64,000 bases of DNA from the NCBI GenBank assembly GCA_965371225.1, contig CBDUXP010000001.1, forward strand, positions 1-64,000, written 5' to 3'. The stretch's first letter is position 1. The number at the start of each line of letters is the position of its first letter. The notes beneath the pieces were generated by a model. That model saw only the letters and a program-made list of their open reading frames with translations. It did no database searches and was not told where the DNA came from. Source of the DNA: CBDUXP01 sp965371225 [NCBI: uncultured bacterium]. GTDB taxonomy: Bacteria; Abyssobacteria; SURF-5; CBDUXP01. Position numbers and translations under genes: made by a program. Positions 17,806 through 26,755 of the stretch are shown piece by piece.

Positions 17806-18578
17806 GCCATCCGAACCTGATCACGACCTACCGCGACGCCCCCCTGCAGCCGGGCTGGAACCATTTGCTTCAGGACGATGCGGAGACCGGGCTGGAGTTC
17901 GCCGTCTACCGCCTGCGCGCGGGCGAACAGGTGGTCTTCGGGGATCCCGACTCCGAGGTAGCGGTGCTGGTGGTCACCGGCGCAGGGCGGATGATGCTGG
18001 ACGGGCGGGGCCACCCATTCGACCGCCCCGACTGGCGCCACCACCAGCCCACCACCGCGCACCTGCCGGCGGGCACGACGGTCACGGTCGCGGCAGATCG
18101 CACGTCGGACCTGGCCGTGGTGCAGACGACCAATCCGCGGCAATTTCCCGCAAAGGTCTACACGGCGGCCGAGGTCCAGGTGGAGCACCGGGGCCGGGGG
18201 CAGCTCGCCGAAGCGTGCTACCGGTTGGTGAAACTTGTGTTCGACCGCACGGTCGCGCCGGAGAACGCGCGGCTGGTCATCGGGGAGGTCATCAATTTCG
18301 CGGGGCGCTGGAGCAGTTATCCCCCGCACCACCACGCCCAGCCGGAAATCTACTACTACCGCTTTTCCCCCGAACACGGGTACGGCCACGGGGAGCTGGG
18401 CGAGGAAGTATTAAAGATCAAGCAGCACGACCTGCTCAAGATCACCGGCGGCCGCGACCACAGCCAGACGAGCGCGCCCGGCTTCGACATGTACTACCTC
18501 TGGGCCATCCGCCACGGGGACGACGCCCCGTACACCGGCTTCGAGTTCACGCCCCCCTACGACGCGCTGCTGACGTAG
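17802..18578 (+). CDS. iolB: 5-deoxy-glucuronate isomerase (IolB)
   Basis: 258 residues from ATG 17802, which overlaps the iolE stop by four bases. It is a bicupin protein; the metal-binding motif SSYPPHHHAQPEIYYYRF is in the C-terminal cupin, and GFDMYYLWAIRHGDD closes the domain. IolB isomerises 5-deoxy-glucuronate to 2-deoxy-5-keto-gluconate. The following pathway genes (iolC, iolJ, iolA) and iolG are not in the window. The gene ends 10 bp before a convergent esterase gene. Confidence 0.94.
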   Translation: MSHPNLITTYRDAPLQPGWNHLLQDDAETGLEFAVYRLRAGEQVVFGDPDSEVAVLVVTGAGRMMLDGRGHPFDRPDWRHHQPTTAHLPAGTTVTVAADRTSDLAVVQTTNPRQFPAKVYTAAEVQVEHRGRGQLAEACYRLVKLVFDRTVAPENARLVIGEVINFAGRWSSYPPHHHAQPEIYYYRFSPEHGYGHGELGEEVLKIKQHDLLKITGGRDHSQTSAPGFDMYYLWAIRHGDDAPYTGFEFTPPYDALLT

Positions 18579-18588
18579 CGGCCGGGCT

Positions 18589-19542
18589 TTAGACCGCTCC
18601 GGGCGGAGCCGTCCTCTCCTTGATGAACGCGCCGATCTGTTCGATGGTCTCGCGGCCCTCGGGCAGGAGGTACGCGAACCAGGGCCAGTCGTGGATCATG
18701 TCGTCCCGCACGTCGAGCGTGACGTCTACTCCTGCAGCGCGCGCGCGCGCGGCGATGCGGACGCTATCGTCCCGAACCATCTCCGCCTCGCTGACCAGGA
18801 TGAGCAGCGGCGGCAGGTCATGCAGTTCGGCGAACAGCGGGGATTTTTCCGGCGCCCCCAAGTCGGATTCACCCAGCAGATCGGCGGTGGTCCATCCGAT
18901 GATGCCCCCGCTCGCCTGCCCGTTGCCTCCGAAGAGGATGTCCGTCTCGCGCCGCGTTTGAACGGATTCGCCGGAATTCGTCAGGTCGGTCCAGGCGGAG
19001 ATGGTGACCGCGGCCGCGGGTGCGGGATCGCCCGCGTCGCGGAGGGCGACCAGGGTGCGGAAGGTGAGGCCACCGCCAGCGGAGTCGCCGGCGATCGCGA
19101 TCTCGGCGGGAGCGAACCCTTGCGCGCGCAGCCACCGGTACGCGCCGACCGCGTCTTCTAATCCTGCGCTAAGCGGATGCTCCGGGCACAGGCGATAGTC
19201 GATGGCCAAGGTCCGCGCGCCCGCGGCGCGGGACAGCCGGGCGCACAGGTCCCGGTGCGTGGCAATGGAGCCCCCTACGTACACCCCGCCGTGGAGGTAG
19301 AGCAGCACGCGCGTCGACACGGCGCCCTCTGCCACGACCCACTCCCCCGGCACCCCGCCGGCGTCCACCGGTTCGCAGGTGACATCGTCCGGCTCGGTCC
19401 AGGAATTCTTCGCCAGGTCCATGAACCCGCGAATGCCCTCCACGGCCGAGGCCGGGCTCCCCTCGCCGCCCAGCAGCACCGTTCCGCCGGCACGCCGCGC
19501 CCGAATCATGGCCGCCAAGTTGTCATGTTCAGCACTCGCCAT
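18589..19542 (-). CDS. HSL-family alpha/beta hydrolase (esterase), cytoplasmic
   Basis: 317 residues. The oxyanion-hole motif HGGVYVGG (84-91), nucleophile motif GDSAGG (Ser154) and C-terminal His284 (MIHDW) define the hormone-sensitive-lipase family; the acid is near 252-258 (EAEMVRDD). There is no signal peptide. It is a clear paralogue of the next gene on the same strand (19606-20592), which has a signal peptide. A TATACT box on the minus strand (19589-19594) is 47 bp upstream. The substrate is unknown, probably short acyl esters. Confidence 0.86.
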   Translation of the reverse strand: MASAEHDNLAAMIRARRAGGTVLLGGEGSPASAVEGIRGFMDLAKNSWTEPDDVTCEPVDAGGVPGEWVVAEGAVSTRVLLYLHGGVYVGGSIATHRDLCARLSRAAGARTLAIDYRLCPEHPLSAGLEDAVGAYRWLRAQGFAPAEIAIAGDSAGGGLTFRTLVALRDAGDPAPAAAVTISAWTDLTNSGESVQTRRETDILFGGNGQASGGIIGWTTADLLGESDLGAPEKSPLFAELHDLPPLLILVSEAEMVRDDSVRIAARARAAGVDVTLDVRDDMIHDWPWFAYLLPEGRETIEQIGAFIKERTAPPGAV

Positions 19543-19605
19543 AGATTGCGTTCCCCCGCAGGTTCGCCCGGAGCGTGACCCTGGACTGAGTATATCCCCG
19601 GCGCC

Positions 19606-20592
19606 CTAGCCCGTGCGGTCCCGCACGAACGCTCCGATCGCGTCGATCGCCGCGCGTGCTTCCGGGAAGTCATCCGCGAACAAGTGCCACGCGTGGAACA
19701 TGTGCGGCCACACCTCCAGGGTCACGTCCACGCCCGCCGCCCGCGCCCGCGCGGCCAGCCGCGTGGAATCGTCCCGCAACAGCTCCGCATCTCCCACTTG
19801 GATCAACAGGGGCGGGAGCCCGCGCAGGTCCGCGTACAGGGGCGACACCGCCGGCGATGTTGCATTCGTGTCGCGGCACACGAGGGCGGCCATGCCGCGC
19901 AGGATGTCCGGGGTCTGCACCAACTCTCGCGTCCGGTTCGTGCGGAGCGACGGCGCGGTGAGCGCCAAGTCGGTCCACGCGGAGGCCGTCACCCCCGCCG
20001 CGGGCAGCGGGTCGCCCCCATCCCGAAGCGCCATCAGCATCCGGAGCGCGAGCCCGCCCCCGGCCGAATCCCCGACGACCGCGATGCGCGCGGGGGCGAA
20101 GCCTTCGGCGACGAGCCACCGATAGGCCGCGACCGCGTCCGCCACCGCTGCGGCGGGCGGGTGTTCGGGACTTAGGCGATAGTCGACGCTCAGGGCGCGC
20201 GCGCGGGCCGCGTGCGCGATGTTTGCCGCCAGGGCGCGATGGGACCGGGGCGAGCCGGCCACGTATCCCCCGCCGTGCAGATACAGCAGGATCCGGTCCG
20301 CATCGACTTCGGACGGCACGATCCATTCGCCGTGCACGTCCCCCGCCTCCACCAGCGTCACGCGCACGCCGGCCGGGAGCGCGGCCACTACGGACGTCGC
20401 CGCCTCCATACCGGCGCGCACGTCGGCCACCACCAGCGGACCCGCGGGCGATGCCGGCCGCGGCCGGGCCCGCACCTGGGCCACCCATTGCTGGAATTCC
20501 GGGCTGGGCGGCGGCGGGGCTTGCGCGGCCGCGGGGGCGGCAATGGCCAGGGCGATGGCGGCGGACCGCAGGGCAGATGGCGGGCTGTACAC
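19606..20592 (-). CDS. HSL-family alpha/beta hydrolase (esterase), probably exported
   Basis: 328 residues from GTG 20592. The frame stays open to 20811, but that would run across the divergent methyltransferase start. From GTG the protein begins with a signal peptide (SALRSAAIALAIAAPAAAQA) and has GGAGGGG-like sequence upstream on its strand. Motifs are HGGGYVAGS, GDSAGGG and MFHAWH. The middle and C-terminal parts track the neighbouring esterase closely (ARAAGVDVTLEV against ARAAGVDVTLDV), so the pair arose by tandem duplication, with one copy directed to the periplasm. Confidence 0.82.
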   Translation of the reverse strand: MYSPPSALRSAAIALAIAAPAAAQAPPPPSPEFQQWVAQVRARPRPASPAGPLVVADVRAGMEAATSVVAALPAGVRVTLVEAGDVHGEWIVPSEVDADRILLYLHGGGYVAGSPRSHRALAANIAHAARARALSVDYRLSPEHPPAAAVADAVAAYRWLVAEGFAPARIAVVGDSAGGGLALRMLMALRDGGDPLPAAGVTASAWTDLALTAPSLRTNRTRELVQTPDILRGMAALVCRDTNATSPAVSPLYADLRGLPPLLIQVGDAELLRDDSTRLAARARAAGVDVTLEVWPHMFHAWHLFADDFPEARAAIDAIGAFVRDRTG

Positions 20593-20749
20593 GCTGGAAC
20601 CGTTCCCCTCCGTGCCTTTCCGGTGGTCGACGCGCCGCGATGACGCGCCGCGTTGTGGGGCAGGTGAGCCCCGGACACCGCTTCGCATAGCATATAGGGC
20701 CGCCGGAGGCGCCGCGGCAGCGGAACGCGCGGCGGGAGGAGCAGCGTCG

Positions 20750-21409
20750 ATGAGCAGCATGACGATCACGGTGGAAGGGGCCCTGCGGGAATATCTGCTG
20801 GCGCACGGCAATCTTACGGACGACCTGCAACGGGAGTTGATTGCCGAGACGCTGGAGAAGACTCACGGAGCGGCCCTGATGCAGATTTGCCCGGAGCAGG
20901 GAGCGCTCATGCAATTGCTCGCGGGCATCAGCGGGGCGAAGCGGGCGGTCGAGGTGGGCACCTTCACCGGCTACAGCGCCCTGTGCGTCGCGCGCGGCCT
21001 GCCGGAAGACGGCACGCTCCTCTGCTGCGACGTGAACGAAGAGTGGACCAGCATCGGGCGGGCCTACTGGGAGCGGGCGGGCGTCGCGCACAAGATCACG
21101 CTGACGCTTGGCCCCGCCGTGGACACGCTGCAGGCGCTGCCGGAGAACGCGCGGTTCGATCTCGCGTTCATCGACGCGGACAAAACAAACTACGCCATCT
21201 ACTATGAAGAGATTCTCAAGCGCATGGACGCGGGCGGGATCATCCTGATCGACAACGTGCTCTGGCTCGGCCGCGTGATTGACGAGACGGCGGACGACGA
21301 GGATACCGTGGCCATTCGGAAGCTTAACGATTTCATCGTGCAAGACGCCCGCGTGGACGTGGTCATGCTGCCCATCGGCGACGGACTCACGCTCGTCACG
21401 AAGAAGTAG
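20750..21409 (+). CDS. Class I SAM-dependent O-methyltransferase (COMT/CCoAOMT type)
   Basis: 219 residues from ATG 20750 with GGGAGGAGC upstream. VEVGTFTGYSALCVARGL is motif I, and AFIDADKTNY is the metal-binding DxDxxxY region of the cation-dependent catechol or caffeoyl-CoA O-methyltransferase family; IDNVLWLGRV follows. Bacterial members methylate catechol-like small molecules, but the substrate is not known here. The start is in a short divergent region with the exported esterase. Confidence 0.88.
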   Translation: MSSMTITVEGALREYLLAHGNLTDDLQRELIAETLEKTHGAALMQICPEQGALMQLLAGISGAKRAVEVGTFTGYSALCVARGLPEDGTLLCCDVNEEWTSIGRAYWERAGVAHKITLTLGPAVDTLQALPENARFDLAFIDADKTNYAIYYEEILKRMDAGGIILIDNVLWLGRVIDETADDEDTVAIRKLNDFIVQDARVDVVMLPIGDGLTLVTKK

Positions 21410-21487
21410 GCGGCGGCGAATGCCAGGGTTGGAGGCGCACGGAGCGCTCGACTAGGGACCGGAACGGGGACAGCGAAGGGGGCATCG

Positions 21488-23362
21488 ATGGCGAAGACAC
21501 TGCCGTGGAACTGGGAAACGCTCAAGAGCCTGGTGCAGCTCAGCGCGCAAAGCGCGCAGGATTTCAAGCCGGGCACGCGCCGCGACTGGCGGCAGGTGCG
21601 CGCCAAGCTGCGCAGCCGGTTTGCCAGCGTGCCCGCGATCCAGGCGTGGAGCAAGGATTCCCACGAATCCATCCCCTGGTACCTGGAGCAGACGGCCGCG
21701 CGCATTCCGGACAAGATCGCGCTCGTGTTTGAGGGCCGGCAGTGGACCTGGCGGGAATTCAACGAAGAAGCCAACCGGATCGCGCACGCCTGCGACGGGC
21801 TCGGCTGGCAGAAGGGCGACGTGGTCTGTCTCCACATGGAGAACCGGCCGGAGTACCTCTTCACGTATTACGGGCTCGCCAAGCGCGGGGTCATTCCCAG
21901 TCTCATCAACACGAATTTGCAGGAGGGGCCGCTGCGCCACGCGTTGCAGGCCTCGAACGCCAAGGGGCTCATCATCGGCAGCGAATGTCTGGACCGGCTC
22001 GCGACGCTGGGCGACGATGTACCCATCGCCCCGGAGCATTCGTACCTCGCGCCCGAGGGCGACACCCACGAACTGCCCGGCAGCGACTGGCATTACTTTT
22101 CCGACGTGGTGGACCGGGCGCAAATCCACAATCCGCCCACGGCCGAGACGGTCAAGCTGCGCGATACGCTTTGCTACATCTTCACCAGCGGGACGACCGG
22201 CAACCCGAAACCCGCGATCATCAACCACGACCGGTACTACCGGGCGGCCCACGGCTGGGGCGGCCTCGCGCTGGCCCTCACGGAGGACGACGTTATGTAC
22301 TGCGTCCTCCCGCTGTACCACGGGAACGGCAACCTGATCGCCGCCTCGATTCCCATCGTGTTCGGCACCCGCATCGTGCTCCGCCGCAAGTTCAGCGCCT
22401 CCCGGTTCTGGGACGAATGCCGCGAGCACGGCGTGACCTGCTTCGTTTACATCGGCGAACTGTGCCGGTACCTGATGAACCAGCCGCCGCGCGCGGACGA
22501 CGCGGACAACCCCGTGGTCCGCGCCATCGGCAACGGCCTGCGCATGGACATCTGGGAGGACTTCCTCAAGCGTTTCCGGCTGCGGCGGGTGGTGGAGTTC
22601 TACGCCTCCAGCGAAGGGAACGCCGCCTCGACGAATTTCCTGGGACCGGCGGGCAGCGTGGGCCAGTGGAATCCGGACACCATGAAAATGGCCCGGTGGG
22701 ACATGGAGCACGAGGACTTGGTGCGGGGGGCGGACGGCTTCGCCATCGAGTGCGCGGTGGACGAGCCGGGCTGCCTGCTGGGCGAAATCACGCAGGACTC
22801 GGAGTTCACGGGATACACGAGTAAGGAAGCGACCGAGCGGAAGATTCTGCGCAACGTCTTTCGCGAGGGCGACGCGTACTACAACACCGGCGACATGCTG
22901 AAGGTGGACGCGACCGGCTACCTGTACTTCATCGACCGGCTGGGCGACACCTTCCGCTGGAAGGGCGAGAACGTCAGTACGCAAGAGATCGGCGAGCAGC
23001 TCACCATGCTCCCGTGGGTGGACGAGGCGACGGTCTACGGCGTGCAGATTCCCGGCGCCGACGGCCGCGCCGGCATGGCCGCCCTGGTGCTGCAGGACAG
23101 CACCGGCTTCGATCCCGCGGCGTTCTACGCGCATGTGGCGGAGAACCTCCCCCCGTACGCACAGCCGCTGTTCCTCCGCGTGCGCTCTTCCCTCGACGTG
23201 ACCGGGACCTTCAAGCACCAGAAAGTGGCGCTGCGGGACGCCGGGTTCAATCCCGGCGAGATCGACGAGGCGCTGTACTTTCGCGACCCCGCCGCGAAAA
23301 ACTACGTCCCGCTCACGGCCGAGTTGCACGCGGACATCGTCGGCGGCCAGCGGCAACTCTAA
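21488..23362 (+). CDS. Long-chain / very-long-chain acyl-CoA synthetase (FadD6/FATP type)
   Basis: 624 residues. The AMP-binding P-loop motif YIFTSGTTGNPKP is at about residue 229, VEFYASSEGN near 375, and the hinge region DRLGDTFRWKGENVSTQE near 485. The last motif and the N-terminal DKIALVFEGRQWTWREFNEE match the fatty-acid-transport-protein/VLCS branch rather than classical FadD. It would activate fatty acids to acyl-CoA, coupling uptake to metabolism. It follows the methyltransferase by 78 bp and is convergent with an SDR gene. Confidence 0.9.
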   Translation: MAKTLPWNWETLKSLVQLSAQSAQDFKPGTRRDWRQVRAKLRSRFASVPAIQAWSKDSHESIPWYLEQTAARIPDKIALVFEGRQWTWREFNEEANRIAHACDGLGWQKGDVVCLHMENRPEYLFTYYGLAKRGVIPSLINTNLQEGPLRHALQASNAKGLIIGSECLDRLATLGDDVPIAPEHSYLAPEGDTHELPGSDWHYFSDVVDRAQIHNPPTAETVKLRDTLCYIFTSGTTGNPKPAIINHDRYYRAAHGWGGLALALTEDDVMYCVLPLYHGNGNLIAASIPIVFGTRIVLRRKFSASRFWDECREHGVTCFVYIGELCRYLMNQPPRADDADNPVVRAIGNGLRMDIWEDFLKRFRLRRVVEFYASSEGNAASTNFLGPAGSVGQWNPDTMKMARWDMEHEDLVRGADGFAIECAVDEPGCLLGEITQDSEFTGYTSKEATERKILRNVFREGDAYYNTGDMLKVDATGYLYFIDRLGDTFRWKGENVSTQEIGEQLTMLPWVDEATVYGVQIPGADGRAGMAALVLQDSTGFDPAAFYAHVAENLPPYAQPLFLRVRSSLDVTGTFKHQKVALRDAGFNPGEIDEALYFRDPAAKNYVPLTAELHADIVGGQRQL

Positions 23363-23398
23363 CTCCACCGCGAGCGTCCCCGTGGGGCGAGGGCGCAC

Positions 23399-23412
23399 GC
23401 GAGGCGCCTCGC
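23399..23412. other. Perfect 14-bp palindrome between convergent genes
   Basis: GCGAGGCGCCTCGC lies between the acyl-CoA synthetase stop (23362) and the SDR stop (23416). It can form a hairpin in either transcript but has no T tract, so a terminator role is only possible. Confidence 0.4.
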
Positions 23413-23415
23413 CGT

Positions 23416-24186
23416 TCAGGCCATGCAGTAGCCGCCGTTGACGCTGACCGCTTGGCCGGTCATCCAGGCCGCGCGTTCCGACGCGAGGAAGGTGACCAGC
23501 GCCGCCACATCCTCCGGCCGGCCCAGGCGACGCAGGGGGTAGCGTTTCACGATGCGCGCCTCCAGCTCGGGCGAGAGGGCGTCGGCGATCTGCTGGGTTT
23601 TGATCATGCTCGGACAGACGGCGTTCACCCGGACGCCGCGGGGGCCCAACTCTTGCGCCAGGGATTTGGTGAAGCCGATGATCGCGGCCTTCGTCGCCGC
23701 ATACACCGCCTGCCGGCTCTCGCCGATCTTGCCCGCGTCCGACGCGATGGACACGATGCAGCCCCCTTCCCGTTCGGCCATAGCGCGGGCCACCGCCGAC
23801 GTCATGTTCAGCAGCCCGTGCAGGTTCACGTCGATCAGCGCCCCCCAGTCGCGCTCGCCGGGCGGCTCTTCACTTTCCTGCGCGAAGGAGGTGAACACGG
23901 GGAGCCGCGCGGCATTGTTCACGAGCACGTCCACGGGGCCCAGGTCCTCCCCCACGGCAGCCACCACGCGCTCGACCGCCACCGGGTCGCTCACATCCAA
24001 CCCGTAGCCCGTACTCTGGCCGCCGGCCGCTTCAATGGCCGCGGCCGTCTCTTCGGCGGTCTCCCCCAACAGGTCCGTCGCGGCCACGCGGGCCCCCTCG
24101 GCCGCCAGCGCGTGCGCGATAGCGGCTCCCACGTTGCGCCCCGCGCCGGTGACCAGCGCCACTTTGCCCTGCAATCCGAGATCCAT
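23416..24186 (-). CDS. Short-chain dehydrogenase/reductase (SDR)
   Basis: 256 residues from ATG 24186. Classical SDR: cofactor motif VTGAGRNVGAAIA (TGxxxGxG-like, with Asn in the middle), NNAA, Ser in SIASDAG, catalytic YAATK, and the C-terminal GQAVSVNGGY. ATDLLGET after beta-2 has Asp, suggesting NAD(H) preference. The substrate is unknown. It lies 11 bp after the upstream methyltransferase on the same strand, so the two form a likely operon. Confidence 0.9.
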   Translation of the reverse strand: MDLGLQGKVALVTGAGRNVGAAIAHALAAEGARVAATDLLGETAEETAAAIEAAGGQSTGYGLDVSDPVAVERVVAAVGEDLGPVDVLVNNAARLPVFTSFAQESEEPPGERDWGALIDVNLHGLLNMTSAVARAMAEREGGCIVSIASDAGKIGESRQAVYAATKAAIIGFTKSLAQELGPRGVRVNAVCPSMIKTQQIADALSPELEARIVKRYPLRRLGRPEDVAALVTFLASERAAWMTGQAVSVNGGYCMA

Positions 24187-24197
24187 ACGCCCCCCGT

Positions 24198-24962
24198 TCA
24201 GGCGCGCGCCGGCTTCGTGGCCGTCACGAACCACTTCATGCGCCGCGGGCCGCCATGGTCCCACGGATCGAACTCGCGCAGACGCACGCGGGTAAACTCA
24301 GCTTGGCGCAAGAGGCGGCGCCAGGTGTCGGCCGAGTAATACCGTTCGTCCACCTGCTCCACGAACTTCCGGTACCGCGTACGCCCGACGGGGACGAAAC
24401 CGGTCACGGTGGCCGACGCGCGCCCCGTGCGCCGGTTGAAAGTGCCCGCGGTAATCTGCGTGGCCCCGTCGTGCTCCATCATGTGCACCAAATCCTCCCA
24501 GAACTCGTGGAAGCAAAACAGGGTGTTTGCGTCGAAGCAAAAGAGACCGCCCGGCCGCAACGCCCGGTACACGCGGCGCAACGCCGCCAGGAGGTCGCGC
24601 TCGGTGAGCAGGTGGTTGATGGCATCGTAGTAGCACGTCACGGCGTCCACAGGTTCCGGCACGCTGAAGTGCCGCATATCCTCGCGCAACCACCGCACTG
24701 GCAGCCCGCTATCGCGCGTTTTCGCGCGCGCGAGCTTCAGCATATCCGCGGACAGGTCCACGCCCATGACGGCAAACCCCGCCTCCGCAAGCGCAAGCGC
24801 CAGCGTGCCCGTGCCGCACCCCAGGTCGCACACCCGCGCCGGCGGCTGGAGTCCGTGCTGGCGGAACGCGGTGCGCGTGCGCCGGAGCATGACCGCGCTG
24901 AACTCCAGCGCGTCGGGCCAATCGTAGAGGTTCGCCATCTGGCGGTACTGCGGCTGCGCCAT
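24198..24962 (-). CDS. Class I SAM-dependent methyltransferase
   Basis: 254 residues. Motif I VCDLGCGTGTLALALAEAG (about 44-62), the acidic GVDLSADML and the post-motif LREDMRHFSVPEPVDAV show a Rossmann methyltransferase of the Methyltransf_11/25 type. The C-terminal half (RRTGRASATVTGFVPVGR and the ending MKWFVTATK) resembles small-molecule methyltransferases. The substrate is unknown. It is the first gene of a two-gene unit with the SDR and is divergent from the RNA methyltransferase at 25039. Confidence 0.85.
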   Translation of the reverse strand: MAQPQYRQMANLYDWPDALEFSAVMLRRTRTAFRQHGLQPPARVCDLGCGTGTLALALAEAGFAVMGVDLSADMLKLARAKTRDSGLPVRWLREDMRHFSVPEPVDAVTCYYDAINHLLTERDLLAALRRVYRALRPGGLFCFDANTLFCFHEFWEDLVHMMEHDGATQITAGTFNRRTGRASATVTGFVPVGRTRYRKFVEQVDERYYSADTWRRLLRQAEFTRVRLREFDPWDHGGPRRMKWFVTATKPARA

Positions 24963-25025
24963 AGTGGCGCCAGTCTAGCCGCCGCCGTGGCGGGGCTCAA
25001 GGTTGGCCCCGCGCGCGACGCGTGC

Positions 25026-25031
25026 CATACT
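25026..25031 (+). promoter_or_regulatory. -10 element of a possible leaderless promoter
   Basis: CATACT ends 7 nt before ATG 25039. The spacer CGGCGGG could serve as a weak Shine-Dalgarno, so this case is less certain than those at 13053 and 42520. Confidence 0.4.
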
Positions 25032-25038
25032 CGGCGGG

Positions 25039-26184
25039 ATGCCGACGGTCGAAGCCATCCGCACCGCCGTGTCCGACTGGGCCGTCGCCGAACCGGCGTG
25101 CCCACACTTTGGCGATTGCGGCGGGTGCAGCCTCCAAGACGTGGCGTACGCGGACCAGGTGCGCATGAAACAGCACGCGCTCGAAGCGCAGTTCGGCATG
25201 CCGGTCCCGGTGGCCCCCTCGCCGGAACCGTACGGCTACCGCCAGCGGATGGATTATGTGTTCGCGTTCGGGCGCGCGGGGCTGCGTGCGCGCGGGCAGA
25301 AATACACCGTGGTGGACCTGGACGCGTGTCCGCTCGTACCGCCGCGCCTCTTCGCCGCCTTTCGGGAACTCCGCCGCGTGGTGGCCGACGCGGGCATTGC
25401 AGAATACGACTATCGCCGGCACGTGGGTCTCCTGCGCTACCTCGTGTTTCGGTACGCGGTCACCACCGACCAGATGTTGGTGAATGTGGTGGCAACGCGG
25501 GACGATGCCGCACTAGTGCCGCTGCTCGCGGCGGCGGAGCGGATGGCTAACGGCGTCGCGGTCTGCGTCACCGACCAACGCGCGGACGTCAGCACCGCCC
25601 CCGTCGTTCGCCAGCTCGGCGCACTGACCATCACGGAACGTATCGGCGGCATGACGTTCGCCTTCGGGCCCATGACGTTCGCCCAGAACAATATGCGGCT
25701 CGCCGACCAACTGTACGCGGACGTGGTCGCCCGCTGCACCGGGCCGACACTGGACCTGTACACGGGGGTGGGCACCATTGCGTGTCTCGCGGCCCGGCAC
25801 GTGCCGCACGTGCACGGCGTGGAGGTGGTGGAGGATTCCATTGCGCTCGCCCGCTCAAACGCCGAGGCGAACGGGATTCGCAACGTCGAGTTCACGTGCG
25901 CGCCGGTGCGTCCGTTCATGCGGGACGCGCGCGATGCGGGCTTGGCGGTCGACACCGTGGTACTCGACCCGCCGCGGGGTGGCACGGCGAAGAAAATCGT
26001 GCGACGTATCGAGGCGCTCCGGCCGGAACGCATTCTGTACGTGGCGTGCAACCCTGCGGTGCTCCACACCGAGCTGACCTGGTTCAGCGAATATCGCCTG
26101 GTGCGGCTCAAGGGCTACGACCTGTTTCCCCAAACGACCCATGTGGAGTTGGTCGCGGAACTCGAGCGCACCGGGTCCGCTTGA
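25039..26184 (+). CDS. RNA 5-methyluridine methyltransferase, TrmA/RlmD (RumA) family
   Basis: 381 residues from ATG 25039. Cys21, Cys27, Cys30 (CPHFGDCGGC) and Cys97 fit the [4Fe-4S] site found in RumA-type enzymes. LDLYTGVGTIACLAA is the SAM motif, VLDPPRGG the fold motif, and Cys337 in YVACNPAVL the catalytic nucleophile that attacks uracil C6. DLFPQTTHVELV is the family C-terminus. It lacks an N-terminal TRAM domain, so is shorter than E. coli RlmD. It could act on rRNA or tRNA; the sequence does not decide. Confidence 0.9.
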   Translation: MPTVEAIRTAVSDWAVAEPACPHFGDCGGCSLQDVAYADQVRMKQHALEAQFGMPVPVAPSPEPYGYRQRMDYVFAFGRAGLRARGQKYTVVDLDACPLVPPRLFAAFRELRRVVADAGIAEYDYRRHVGLLRYLVFRYAVTTDQMLVNVVATRDDAALVPLLAAAERMANGVAVCVTDQRADVSTAPVVRQLGALTITERIGGMTFAFGPMTFAQNNMRLADQLYADVVARCTGPTLDLYTGVGTIACLAARHVPHVHGVEVVEDSIALARSNAEANGIRNVEFTCAPVRPFMRDARDAGLAVDTVVLDPPRGGTAKKIVRRIEALRPERILYVACNPAVLHTELTWFSEYRLVRLKGYDLFPQTTHVELVAELERTGSA

Positions 26185-26225
26185 TCGCGCCCATTGGCAC
26201 GGCTCCTGCGTTAATTTAGGACCGT

Positions 26226-26717
26226 ATGGTGCATGACTCGTCTGCCCGGAGACCGACCCGCCGGGAACTGATCCGCACGCTGGCCCTCCTGCTGCCCGGC
26301 CTCGCGCTGGTGCCCGGCTGTAGCCGCATCCGCACCGCCCGCGGCAACCGGGTGGCCAAGTCGCGGCCCGTCAACATCACCACTCGGGACGCGTATCAGG
26401 TCGGGCTGGCCTCCTGGTACGGGGCAGATTTTGCCGGGCGCCCCACGGCCAATGGCGAAATCTATGACCCGGAACAGATGACCGCGGCCCATCGCCACTT
26501 GCCCTTTGGGACGCAGGTGCGGGTGACGGACCTGGAGACGGGCGACCGGATCACAGTGCGCATCAACGACCGGGGTCCGTTCAAGCGGGGCCGCGTGATC
26601 GATTTGAGCCGGGCTGCGGCCCGCCGCCTGGACATGCTCAGCCGGGGGCTCGCCCGCGTGCGCATCGACGTCCTGGCCTGGCCGCGCAGAAGCAACGACC
26701 GGCGCCGGGTTCGGTAA
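26226..26717 (+). CDS. rlpA: RlpA-like lipoprotein (septal ring / lytic transglycosylase family)
   Basis: 163 residues. A basic N-terminus, hydrophobic stretch and lipobox LVPGC indicate a lipoprotein. The double-psi beta-barrel follows: GLASWYGADFAGRPTANGE, MTAAHRHLPFGTQVRVT, VRINDRGPFKRGRVIDLS, with the catalytic Asp in NDRGPF. Members cleave naked glycan strands at the septum or bind them. There is no C-terminal SPOR domain, so it is a short form. Confidence 0.9.
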   Translation: MVHDSSARRPTRRELIRTLALLLPGLALVPGCSRIRTARGNRVAKSRPVNITTRDAYQVGLASWYGADFAGRPTANGEIYDPEQMTAAHRHLPFGTQVRVTDLETGDRITVRINDRGPFKRGRVIDLSRAAARRLDMLSRGLARVRIDVLAWPRRSNDRRRVR

Positions 26718-26755
26718 CCCAGCGTTTGGCCGGTCGCCCGACGAATCCCGCAGCC

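Noticed and set aside
21452-23398. 648-codon antisense frame opposite the acyl-CoA synthetase
   Set aside because: Codon-bias shadow of the sense gene, no recognisable fold.
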